This document shows, piece by piece, positions 32,282 through 40,802 of a DNA stretch of 64,000 bases. How positions within the stretch are numbered: the first letter of the stretch is position 1; each line of letters opens with the position of its first letter. This DNA is from Alkalibacillus silvisoli (GTDB taxonomy: Bacteria > Bacillota > Bacilli > Bacillales > Alkalibacillaceae). The stretch covers positions 23,658 through 87,657 of the forward strand of contig NZ_BAAACZ010000010.1 in assembly GCF_039521975.1 (NCBI RefSeq). The letters run 5' to 3'. A program made the position numbers and the translations under genes. Below the pieces are notes generated by a model. The model had not been told where the DNA came from. It ran no database searches and saw only the letters and a program-made list of their open reading frames with translations.

Positions 32282-32410
32282 AATTTCCCACGAAAAAGCA
32301 ATGGGGTGACACCCATTGCTTTTAATCTAATAAACATATAAAATATCATAACACTTTTGACTCTAAATGTTTAGGTTTTATTTTAAAATCAAGACTTTTA
32401 CACTAGAATT

Positions 32411-33283
32411 TTATTTGTATCTAAGTATTAATTTCATATATCTCTCTGCATCTTGTGCTAAGTTTGACGCTTGAAATTGATTGAGTAGATCAACAGCCCC
32501 TTTAACCATTTCTACACCTTCTGTTATATTTCCTTTTTTCACTTCATATAACCCTCTTAACTGCATCATATTCGATTTTAATACGAAGTCTGATTCCAGA
32601 CAATTTGCTTCTAATGCTTCCAAGAAATATAGAAATGCTTGTGTGTTAATTAGTCTATTTGGTTGATTAATAGGCCCTAATAAGGAACTTAAAGTATTTA
32701 ATAAAATATTGTTAATCGTGTCTCTCACTTGAGGTTGGTAATGGTAATTTTTACTCTTTTTATAGGCTTCTTTAGTTAGTGTGATTACCATGATCTCATC
32801 TAATACCATCATCACCGAACTGTACAATCTCAACTCGTAAAGTGTCCAAGCTTCAACTTTAAAGAGATAATCCTTTATTTCTTGTAACTCACCATCTTCT
32901 TGCTCCATTTCTCTATTTTTAGCTAGACTTTCATATATTTTCACTAAATCGGCTTGAAGGCGGTATCGCCGTAATCCATGTTCTTCCCATTGACTCATTT
33001 GCCCTTTATGCATCTCTTGTAGCAGGTTAACATCCCTCTTCACATAGGCGTCATAGGCTTGGTTAAAAAATTCGATTATACCCGGTGGCCTCTCACCATC
33101 ATGATGAATAAACAAAAACTCATCTAAAGTTAAACCAATCCGCTCCAAAAAATCATATAAGTCTTGGATCGATATATCAGATTCTCCTGTCTCAAATTTT
33201 GACAAAAAAGAAACAGATCCTATATCTTCTAACGTAAAACCCTTTTGTTCCCGGATTTTACGAAATGTGTGTCCATAGTTCAT
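32411..33283 (-). CDS. Rgg/GadR/MutR-like transcriptional regulator
   Basis: A 290-aa protein that begins MNYGHTFRKIREQKGFTLED, the typical Rgg-family HTH, with FLSKFETGESDIS as recognition and following helices, then an all-helical C-terminal domain of about 220 residues. Rgg proteins are also RRNPP receptors and often have a short peptide gene beside them, but I find none in the 160 bp upstream. GAAAGGG precedes the ATG at 33283. Convergent with the first receptor gene. Ligand unknown. Confidence 0.78.
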   Translation of the reverse strand: MNYGHTFRKIREQKGFTLEDIGSVSFLSKFETGESDISIQDLYDFLERIGLTLDEFLFIHHDGERPPGIIEFFNQAYDAYVKRDVNLLQEMHKGQMSQWEEHGLRRYRLQADLVKIYESLAKNREMEQEDGELQEIKDYLFKVEAWTLYELRLYSSVMMVLDEIMVITLTKEAYKKSKNYHYQPQVRDTINNILLNTLSSLLGPINQPNRLINTQAFLYFLEALEANCLESDFVLKSNMMQLRGLYEVKKGNITEGVEMVKGAVDLLNQFQASNLAQDAERYMKLILRYK

Positions 33284-33445
33284 GACATCATTCCCTTTCA
33301 AAGTCCACTAATTAAGAATTTAAAATAATTCTTATATATTATATTTACACTTACTCATAATCGGGACTGCTCATGACACAACATTATGTGATTGATCAAG
33401 CCTAATTCAAAGGAGTAACCCCTAAATAAAAGGGAGTCATCTCCA

Positions 33446-34372
33446 CTATCTTCTTTCAATTTCATAGCCTTTTTCTTCTAATAACTCAATAATATTACCT
33501 TCTCCAAAGAAATGGAGGGCTCCTGCAGCAACAAATAGTGTATCAGCATCGTGATTTTGAACCACTTCATCTACACGTTCAGCCATCCGCTCATCTCGAT
33601 TAAATAACATTTCATTCAAATAAGTTTCTTCTATGTTAGGGTTTTCTGATTCCTCTGAGATTTTTCGTTCATGGTTAATTAACGCTTCTTCACCAGCACG
33701 AAAAGCTGTAACTGATTTTTCTATTTCTTCATCAAACACTTCTTTTGTATGTTCTAATGTCTCCTCAAGCATGTAAATTTGATAGTTCATATCACGAGCT
33801 CGTACTGCTTGTAAACGCTCTTCATAATCTTCTAATGCCATTGAATCAGCATTTTCTAATACATTTTCATACAAATAACTCTCTACACCATATTCAAAGT
33901 CATAATCGGACTCTATAATAAGCATTTCGTTATATAGCTCTTCTACAATCCAAGGTTGCAAGACGTTTAACATTTCATATTCAATGCCTGGGTTCTCTGC
34001 AATCCACTCTACCTCCTCAATATATTTCTCATCTAAGTAATCTTCTAATCTCTCACCTTCATTCAATGTTATATACTGCTCTTGAATACTCACCATTTCT
34101 TCACTTCTTTGTTCGTCACTTGCATCAATTTCAGTTAATAATAAATCCGCTTCATCCATCGCCATTTCGATTTCATCTCGCAAAGGGTACATCTCTTCTA
34201 CCCCAACGTGGACTGTGCCAAGAAAATAAATAGTTTTATCATGATGCTCTGCCTCCCAGAAAAAACCTTCACTTCTCTCAGGTATATCAACATCACTAAC
34301 ATCGAGCGAATCACTTTGACAACCTGTAACAACGATAAGTGAAATTGCTAATAATACCAGCATTTTTTTCAT
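33446..34372 (-). CDS. TraB/GumN-family lipoprotein
   Basis: A 308-aa lipoprotein: signal MKKMLVLLAISLIVVTGC with the lipid-attachment Cys at about 18, then a TraB/GumN domain with FLGTVHVG, LLLTEID (conserved Glu) and a C-terminal LFVAAGALHFFGEGNIIELL block. It would sit on the outer face of the membrane. GAGGAGAG precedes the ATG at 34372. Enterococcal TraB/PrgY proteins of this fold block self-response to peptide pheromones; with two RRNPP-type regulators next door, a peptide-processing role is a tempting inference. Confidence 0.78.
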   Translation of the reverse strand: MKKMLVLLAISLIVVTGCQSDSLDVSDVDIPERSEGFFWEAEHHDKTIYFLGTVHVGVEEMYPLRDEIEMAMDEADLLLTEIDASDEQRSEEMVSIQEQYITLNEGERLEDYLDEKYIEEVEWIAENPGIEYEMLNVLQPWIVEELYNEMLIIESDYDFEYGVESYLYENVLENADSMALEDYEERLQAVRARDMNYQIYMLEETLEHTKEVFDEEIEKSVTAFRAGEEALINHERKISEESENPNIEETYLNEMLFNRDERMAERVDEVVQNHDADTLFVAAGALHFFGEGNIIELLEEKGYEIERR

Positions 34373-34480
34373 ATGTAATCTCTCCTCACTTCGATCACTA
34401 TACTCCATACGTTACAATTTACTAGAAAATTAAAATGAACCTCCCAGGCAATAAGAGGTTCACCTTCTTATAAATCATAT

Positions 34481-34582
34481 TTATTTCCTTTCAATTTCAT
34501 AACCTTTTTCTTCTAATAGTTCAATAATGTTACCTGGTGCAAAGAAATGAGAAAAACCAACAGCAACCATGATTGTATCTGC
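34481..34582 (-). pseudogene. C-terminal scrap of a second TraB/GumN lipoprotein
   Basis: Thirty-three codons ending at 34481 read ADTIMVAVGFSHFFAPGNII and then ELLEEKGYEIERK, nearly the same as the C-terminus of the neighbouring lipoprotein. A stop precedes them and no start is present. It is the remains of a tandem duplicate. Confidence 0.8.
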
Positions 34583-34798
34583 CTAAATAATCCTTCAAGC
34601 TTTCACCACTAGGTAAGAAAGATTTAGTAGGTTGTGCCTCAGTTTCTTATAAGACATGCGGACTTTACCCATTATAAATATTGCTAATTTTCTACTATTA
34701 TTTTAACATAATTTTACTCACTATGATTATAGAGTGATTCATCGTTTAATTTGTAATATTATAGATTATAACGAATTAAATGAAGGGAATGAGCTAAC

Positions 34799-35473
34799 AT
34801 GAAACGAGTAGTTGTATCTCATAGCGGTGGAAAGGATTCTATGCTTGCATTACACCGCATCATTGAACGTGATGATGTTATAGTTGACAGGCTTTTAACA
34901 ACTGTTAATGAAACTTACAATAGAACGAGTGTTCACGGTAATCGGGAAGAATTACTAGATTTACAAGCTGATGCATTAGACCTTACGCTTCAAAAAGTCT
35001 ACTTACCCCAATCACCGACGAACGAACAGTATAACAACCTTATGAAAGAAGCACTGCAAGAGGCTGTAAATGATGGCGTGACTCACATTGTTTATGGCGA
35101 TATCAATTTAGCTGATATTCGTGCTTTCCGTGAACAACAAGTAGAAGATTTAGCACTAGAGGCCATTTTTCCTTTATGGAATGAGTCAACAGAAAAGCTA
35201 ATAAATGAATTTATACAACTGGGATATAAAACGCTCATAACAACTATTGATCCAAGTCGTGTTCCACGTGAATTTTTAGGAGCTAGTTTAGATGAAGGTA
35301 CAGTAGAGAGGTTGCCTTATGACGTTGATGTTTGTGGTGAGAATGGTGAGTTTCACACCTTTGTTGTCGATGGGCCGTTATTTAAAAAACCACTTCCTGT
35401 CAAGCTAGGTGAAAGCGTTGTAGAAGAGCCGTTTTATACTTATCAGGATGTTGTTAGAGACAGAGTGGATTAA
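34799..35473 (+). CDS. Dph6-related ATP pyrophosphatase (DUF71)
   Basis: A 224-aa protein with the PP-loop SHSGGKDSMLAL (about residues 7-18), followed by a Rossmann-like domain and the family C-terminal segment DVCGENGEFHTFVVDGPLF. Archaeal and eukaryotic relatives amidate diphthine; bacteria lack diphthamide, so here the substrate is unknown, though an ATP-dependent amidation is likely. Single gene. Confidence 0.82.
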   Translation: MKRVVVSHSGGKDSMLALHRIIERDDVIVDRLLTTVNETYNRTSVHGNREELLDLQADALDLTLQKVYLPQSPTNEQYNNLMKEALQEAVNDGVTHIVYGDINLADIRAFREQQVEDLALEAIFPLWNESTEKLINEFIQLGYKTLITTIDPSRVPREFLGASLDEGTVERLPYDVDVCGENGEFHTFVVDGPLFKKPLPVKLGESVVEEPFYTYQDVVRDRVD

Positions 35474-35573
35474 GTGAGCACCTAAATAATAAAAATTTCG
35501 CTTAATTAACTTCAAGTACCGCCCGATTAAATAAAATCGCCGGATTCACTATTATTCCGGCGATTTTACCATT

Positions 35574-36686
35574 CTATTTAATTGCTTCGTTGACATCGTA
35601 CTGCCCTAAATCTAGATCAACGTCTTCACCCAAAGCTAAATCCGCTAGCACTGATCCTAAATATGGGCCTGCAGTTAAACCTGTGGCACCAAGACCATTA
35701 GCCACTAGCAACCCGTCATAGCCAGGCATTGATCCAATGACAGGCAAGTAACCTGGTGTATAAGGTCTAAATCCAACACGAGTTTCAATAATAGAAGCAT
35801 CATCTAAACCAGGTGCAACGGTTAACGCCTTATCTAAAATTTCACGAACTCCACCTGCTGTTGCACGATGATCAAAATCAGCATGATCTGTACGTGTTGC
35901 GCCAACAACAACTCGGCCACCTGAAAAAGTTAATAAATAAGCATTACTAGGAGGCATGACAACTGGCCAATCAGCTGTGTTTTCTCCAATTAAATCTAAA
36001 TGGAGAATTTGAGCGCGTTGAATTGTCACATCATAATCAACACCAATCGGCTCGACTAATTGCCTAGACCACGCACCAGCAGTATCAATTACTTGGTCCG
36101 CTTCAAGAACCTCACCATTCACCTTAACACCTGTTACACGACTTCCCACTGCTATTAACTGTGCATCACCTTCCATCACAGTAGCTCCATGCTTTTTAGC
36201 AGCACGGATCAACGAATTACGAATAGCTCGCCCATTTACACGTGCACCACCACTGACATATACAGATGCATACTCCTCAGCTAAAGGTGGAAATAATTCT
36301 CTAGTTTCCTCACGTGAAAGAAGCTTAATCTCTCCCATTTCTGGTGCATCTTCTCGGCGTTTTTCCGCTCGTTCTACCATTTGTTCTAACTTTTTTTGGT
36401 CTGTATGTAAACTGATCGTCCCTACACGTTTATAGCCTGTATTCTTTTCCCCTTCTGCATTTAACTGTTCTACAAGTTCTGGGTAGTATCGTGCACCATT
36501 TTTCACTAATTGATACCACGCTTTATTACGACGCTGAGATAACCAAGGACAAACAATTCCAGCTGCGGCATCCGTTGCTTGTCCTTGGTCGTTACGGTCA
36601 ATTAATGTGACTTGTTCGCCTTTTCTTGCTAAATGATAAGCTGTCGAGGCACCTAGAATGCCACCACCAACTATAATATAACTCAA
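35574..36686 (-). CDS. FAD-dependent oxidoreductase, DAO (DadA/glycine oxidase-like) family
   Basis: A 370-aa protein with the N-terminal FAD motif VGGGILGASTAYHLARKGEQ, AAGIVCPWLS, a central substrate domain and the C-terminal RVGFRPYTPGYLPVIG ... LVANGLGATGLTAGP segment that closes over the flavin. This is the amine/amino-acid oxidase superfamily; D-amino acids, glycine or sarcosine are possible substrates. It starts at TTG with GAGGAAG upstream. It lies 17 bp after the DUF2269 gene on the same strand. Confidence 0.85.
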   Translation of the reverse strand: MSYIIVGGGILGASTAYHLARKGEQVTLIDRNDQGQATDAAAGIVCPWLSQRRNKAWYQLVKNGARYYPELVEQLNAEGEKNTGYKRVGTISLHTDQKKLEQMVERAEKRREDAPEMGEIKLLSREETRELFPPLAEEYASVYVSGGARVNGRAIRNSLIRAAKKHGATVMEGDAQLIAVGSRVTGVKVNGEVLEADQVIDTAGAWSRQLVEPIGVDYDVTIQRAQILHLDLIGENTADWPVVMPPSNAYLLTFSGGRVVVGATRTDHADFDHRATAGGVREILDKALTVAPGLDDASIIETRVGFRPYTPGYLPVIGSMPGYDGLLVANGLGATGLTAGPYLGSVLADLALGEDVDLDLGQYDVNEAIK

Positions 36687-36703
36687 AACTTCCTCACCAC
36701 TTT

Positions 36704-37156
36704 CTAAAACGGTTTTAAAACCATTAGTACTATAATTATGACAAAAATCGTGTTTACCATATATTCGATGCGATAGAGTCTTTTAGCTAAAGGAAAATAA
36801 TGATTAGGAATGTCTTCACTGTAAGTCTGTTCAAGCAATTCTTTAATAGGTTTAGAACGCTTTTTCAAAACAGTTGGCCCCATAATTAATGCGAATAAAA
36901 ATAAGATAAGACTCACGACATACCAGCCTTGCTGAAATAAACTGGGGGTTAAAAAGCCCATCCACAAACCCGTAATGAGTAAAAGTGTTCCACCAATCAT
37001 AACAAAATAATGGAGTTGTTGCTTTACTTTATATCCATGCCTTAATTCAGTTATATTGGTTGCGGATTTTGTCACACGAGTCAAAATAAAACCTGGTCCC
37101 ATTCCTATAATGGCTGAAACAATATGAATCAATACTAAAGAACCATATAACGTCAT
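36704..37156 (-). CDS. DUF2269-like integral membrane protein
   Basis: A 150-aa protein with four membrane helices (about 3-24, 48-67, 76-97, 130-148) and a conserved-looking first helix with HIVSAIIGMGPGF. Bacillaceae proteins of this pattern are classed as DUF2269. Function unknown. GGGGAGGTGG precedes the ATG. First gene of a two-gene unit with the FAD oxidoreductase. Confidence 0.7.
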   Translation of the reverse strand: MTLYGSLVLIHIVSAIIGMGPGFILTRVTKSATNITELRHGYKVKQQLHYFVMIGGTLLLITGLWMGFLTPSLFQQGWYVVSLILFLFALIMGPTVLKKRSKPIKELLEQTYSEDIPNHYFPLAKRLYRIEYMVNTIFVIIIVLMVLKPF

Positions 37157-37253
37157 GATGCCACCTCCCCACCTATTATAACGCGAATGCTCCTTATATA
37201 AAGTGACAGACTTTGAAAATACTCTTACAATAAGTTAAAGAGGAGTGATTATC

Positions 37254-37631
37254 ATGCAACAATTAGTTTATGAACCTAAGTGGAAGAAGGCATTATCGCA
37301 TCAAGATCGTGAAAAAATTGAAGAAGCCTTTAAATCAATAAATTTTACTGAAAATAATCGTGAAGAGGTGAGCTTTTCTGTCTTATGGCACGCGATCAAC
37401 CATCGTGATGATCTCTTAGTAACAGCTTTTATACATAACGTTAGTAACCGTGAAATTGAATTTGCTCAAACACTAGTGAATTTTGGGGAACTAGCGAAAG
37501 AACGCTTCACCATCCCTATTTCAATTAAACCAAAAACTTCGATGCCATGGACATTCATCTTCCCAACATACGTTAAAGGGGAATCATTTGAAAGCGACTT
37601 AGAGAAAAGCTTTTTATTAATTGATGAGTAA
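37254..37631 (+). CDS. SLAP-domain-like protein
   Basis: A 125-aa soluble protein. WKKALSHQDREKIEEAF near the start and the later RFTIPISIKPKTSMPWTFIF strands match what I recall of the small Bacillaceae SLAP-domain proteins, which are usually linked to S-layer or accessory secretion genes. None of those genes is nearby. AGAGGAG precedes the ATG at 37254. Single gene, divergent from the DUF2269 gene. Confidence 0.6.
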   Translation: MQQLVYEPKWKKALSHQDREKIEEAFKSINFTENNREEVSFSVLWHAINHRDDLLVTAFIHNVSNREIEFAQTLVNFGELAKERFTIPISIKPKTSMPWTFIFPTYVKGESFESDLEKSFLLIDE

Positions 37632-37738
37632 ATTCATAGATCTACAACAGGTGACTTAGAATAGAACCATGATTACCGAAAACTATTATCTTTAAATAGG
37701 GGTTATTAATGGAGAGTGATTAACGCACTTCCTTAATA

Positions 37739-37777
37739 TAAAAATCCCCCTCAAGTTCATCACTTGAGAGGGATTTA
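37739..37777 (-). terminator. Terminator of rocA
   Basis: AAATCCCTCTCAAGTG/CTTGAGGGGGATTT hairpin followed by T on the minus strand. Confidence 0.8.
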
Positions 37778-37786
37778 TGTTGCTTA

Positions 37787-39334
37787 TTAAAGCATTTCAG
37801 AAACTGTTTTACCTTGTATGAAGTTGTAAAGGTAATCAGGTCCACCTGCTTTAGAATCAGTACCTGACATATCGAAACCACCGAATGGGTGATAACCTAC
37901 AATTGCAGCCGTACAACCACGGTTAAAGTATAAGTTACCTACGTGGAAATCTTCACGAGCAATTTCTAAGTGGTTACGATTATTTGAAATAACCGCACCT
38001 GTTAGACCGTAATCTGTATTGTTCGCAATGTCGATTGCTTCATCAAAGTTTTTCGCTTTAGTGAAACCAACTACTGGACCGAAGATTTCTTCTTGTTGCA
38101 TGCGTGAATCTGGAGCTAAGTCAGCAAAGACAGTTGGATTAATGTAATATCCGTTCGTATCATCACCATCTCCACCAATCATTAGACGTCCTTCTTCTTT
38201 ACCAACATCCATGTAGCTCATAATCTTGTCATATGCATTTTGGTCAATTACGGCACCCATGTAATAGTTCTTCTTAGACGTATCACCAATATCAAGGCCT
38301 TTCGTAATTTCAACAACGCGTTCTAGCACTTCGTCATAAACGTCCTGATGCACAACAGCTCGTGAACCAGAAGAACATTTCTGACCGGAGAAATCAAATG
38401 CAGACTGAACAATTGCTTGAGAAGCTAACTCTAAGTCTGCTTCATCATCAACGACGATCGTATCTTTACCGCCCATTTCAGCAATCACACGCTTCAGCCA
38501 CTTTTGACCTTCTTGAATTTTAGCTGCTTTTTCATAAATGTTAACGCCCACATCACGTGAACCAGTGAAGCTAACAAAACGTGTATTTGGATGCTCTACT
38601 AGGTAGTCACCTACTTCACTACCACTTCCAGGGATGTAATTGATAACACCCGCTGGCATACCTGCTTCTTCCATCACTTCCATAAATTTATAAGCAATGA
38701 CAGGTGAGTTAGATGCAGGTTTTAATAGTACTGTGTTACCCGTTACCATTGGTGATACCGCTGTACCACACATAATGGCAAACAATAAGTTCCATGGTGA
38801 AATAACAAGCCCAACACCTAATGGGATATAACTGAAACGGTTATTTTCATTGTGTCGGCTATTTACTTCGCCACCTTTTGCAATTTCTAACATTTGACGA
38901 CCGTAATATTCTAAGAAGTCAATACCTTCTGCAACATCACCGTCAGCCTCTTTCCATGCCTTTCCGGATTCTTTGATTGCCCATGCATTGAATTCATGCT
39001 TACGACGACGAACAATTGCAGCAGCACGGAATAAAATGTCTGCACGCATTTCTGGTGTTGATTTGCGCCACCATTCAAATGTCTCATCTGCTGTTTTCAT
39101 CGCTTTTTCTGCTAACTCTTTATTTGCTTTAGAAACAGTTCCAACTACTTCACTTTTATTATTTGGATTTATTGACGTAATCTTATCATCAGTATAGATA
39201 CGTTCTCCACCAATAATTAACGGATAGTCTTGTCCAAGTTCTTGTTCGACTTGGTGAAGAGCTGCTTCTAATTCTTTTGCATCTTCTTCTACCTCAAAAT
39301 CTGTAAATGGTTCGTGACGATATGGTTGTACCAT
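37787..39334 (-). CDS. rocA: L-glutamate gamma-semialdehyde (1-pyrroline-5-carboxylate) dehydrogenase
   Basis: A 515-aa aldehyde dehydrogenase that oxidises glutamate semialdehyde to glutamate with NAD in proline and arginine catabolism. The catalytic Cys is in FSGQKCSSGSR, the general base Glu in AEMGGKD, and the NAD-binding Gly loop in FTGSRDVG. The opening PYRHEPFTDF and the length are typical of Bacillus RocA/PutC. AGAGGAGGC precedes the ATG. A proline dehydrogenase gene is not next to it. Confidence 0.93.
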   Translation of the reverse strand: MVQPYRHEPFTDFEVEEDAKELEAALHQVEQELGQDYPLIIGGERIYTDDKITSINPNNKSEVVGTVSKANKELAEKAMKTADETFEWWRKSTPEMRADILFRAAAIVRRRKHEFNAWAIKESGKAWKEADGDVAEGIDFLEYYGRQMLEIAKGGEVNSRHNENNRFSYIPLGVGLVISPWNLLFAIMCGTAVSPMVTGNTVLLKPASNSPVIAYKFMEVMEEAGMPAGVINYIPGSGSEVGDYLVEHPNTRFVSFTGSRDVGVNIYEKAAKIQEGQKWLKRVIAEMGGKDTIVVDDEADLELASQAIVQSAFDFSGQKCSSGSRAVVHQDVYDEVLERVVEITKGLDIGDTSKKNYYMGAVIDQNAYDKIMSYMDVGKEEGRLMIGGDGDDTNGYYINPTVFADLAPDSRMQQEEIFGPVVGFTKAKNFDEAIDIANNTDYGLTGAVISNNRNHLEIAREDFHVGNLYFNRGCTAAIVGYHPFGGFDMSGTDSKAGGPDYLYNFIQGKTVSEML

Positions 39335-39450
39335 GAATAAAGCCTCCTCTTTACGATTTTACGCTAAGTAATAGCGCTTCCACATTATATTTTAAACGAA
39401 TACGTTACCTATATCAAATATAAATCCTATATATTCCAACAGAAACGGTT

Positions 39451-39530
39451 CGAATGCTGTTAGATTAGGCCGAACACCAATACATTTCCGCGAATACTGA
39501 TATATTGGGACGAAAGCGGCTATATCCCAG
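39451..39530. repeat. Four contiguous 20-bp imperfect repeats (CGAA array)
   Basis: Units at 39451, 39471, 39491 and 39511, each exactly 20 bp, begin CGAA and carry TANAT(T/C) at positions 11-16. It lies between rocA and the camS terminator. Confidence 0.65.
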
Positions 39531-39557
39531 CCAGCGCTACCATTAAAGCATAATTCT

Positions 39558-39591
39558 AAAAAAGCACTCAACCAAAACAGTTAAGTGCTTC
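39558..39591 (-). terminator. Terminator of the pcrB-pcrA-ligA-camS operon
   Basis: AAGCACTTAAC/GTTGAGTGCTT-type hairpin followed by six T on the minus strand. Confidence 0.8.
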
Positions 39592-39599
39592 AAACTATA

Positions 39600-40790
39600 T
39601 TATTGATAAATATGGTGTGTGACTTCTTCATCTCCAGCACGCCTAAACAGCACACTTTCTTGCTTAGACGGTGATTCTATTGTCACCTCTAAATCAAAAT
39701 AAGGTGGAAAGTGCTCAACCATAAGTGAAGCTACATGTTGTGTGAAGCCAACAACTTCCTGACTTCCATTAAATTCAACTGGTATATTAATCGACATGCT
39801 TCTTAATTCATCACCTTGATAAAAACCTCGTCCTATTACCCCGATGTAATTCGGAAAGTATTCTGATACATCAGCTGTAAATTCTGCTACCATTTCTGAA
39901 TCTTCATAGTAGTCATCTTCTGCTTCACTTGAGGGGAATAGTACATTATTTTCATCAACTGTTTCCCAATCGCTAACAAGCATATCCCCTGGGCTAACGA
40001 CAGATTGAGCTACGAAATTACCTGGCACAGCGGCATTACGATCATTTTCACGATATAAGGCAACTAATACCGGTACATCTTGTAATTCTTCTATTTCACG
40101 AATTCTTTGTAATATAGCATCAGAAACGTCATAGCCGACTTCTAACATGTCATCCATCTCAATCTGTTCATTGAGTGTCGGACCAAAATTCACACTAAAA
40201 TTATACTCCGACTTTAAAGCAATCCCAATAGCAACGCCACCAAGTTCTACACGGTTATCCCCTTCACGAGTTAAAAAGTTTTGCTCTAAAACATGTGAAA
40301 AAACACGTGGATTCTCTTCATGATAATCTTCCATCTCTTCCTCAATTTCTTCTATTAAATCGTCATTATCTTCATCCACCGCTTCATCAAGTTCATCTTG
40401 TAAGTCATCTGGACGTTCTGGATTCAAACTATCAATGATACTGTAAACTAACGAACTACCAAGATATTGACCTTCTTGAAATAAATACTCTTCAGGGTCA
40501 AATGCATTTTTAGCAAGACGTGTAAGCCCTTGTTCAAATTCATCAATATCATAACGATTGGCCACCTGATTTGTTATCGTTCCCCTTGCTGCACTTGGCT
40601 GGTAAGGTAATACCATTCTATAATCATTAGTATCCAAACTATCTGGAGACACAATCATACGTTGGTCTTCTTCAGGTTGCTGTTCATCCTCAGGGTCTTG
40701 CACCACTTCTTCTTCTGTTTCAAAAGTCGGCGCACATGCTGTTGTTAACATTATAATTAAAAACGTTGATATACCGAGCAATCGTTTCAT
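39600..40790 (-). CDS. camS: CamS-family sex pheromone precursor lipoprotein
   Basis: A 396-aa lipoprotein: signal MKRLLGISTFLIIMLTTAC, then a very acidic linker and the CamS domain (QPSAARGTITNQVANRYD, LARNAF-like LAKNAFDPEEYLFQEGQYL, GVAIGIALKSEYNF). In S. aureus a fragment of the CamS signal peptide is the cAM373 pheromone; the gene's own role in Bacillaceae is unknown. It is the last gene after ligA (12-bp gap), as in B. subtilis yerH. Confidence 0.93.
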   Translation of the reverse strand: MKRLLGISTFLIIMLTTACAPTFETEEEVVQDPEDEQQPEEDQRMIVSPDSLDTNDYRMVLPYQPSAARGTITNQVANRYDIDEFEQGLTRLAKNAFDPEEYLFQEGQYLGSSLVYSIIDSLNPERPDDLQDELDEAVDEDNDDLIEEIEEEMEDYHEENPRVFSHVLEQNFLTREGDNRVELGGVAIGIALKSEYNFSVNFGPTLNEQIEMDDMLEVGYDVSDAILQRIREIEELQDVPVLVALYRENDRNAAVPGNFVAQSVVSPGDMLVSDWETVDENNVLFPSSEAEDDYYEDSEMVAEFTADVSEYFPNYIGVIGRGFYQGDELRSMSINIPVEFNGSQEVVGFTQHVASLMVEHFPPYFDLEVTIESPSKQESVLFRRAGDEEVTHHIYQ

Positions 40791-40802
40791 TTATTCCACT
40801 CC

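Noticed and set aside
33284..33445. SHP-type peptide gene upstream of the Rgg-like regulator
   Set aside because: Only frames of fewer than ten codons without a hydrophobic signal were found.
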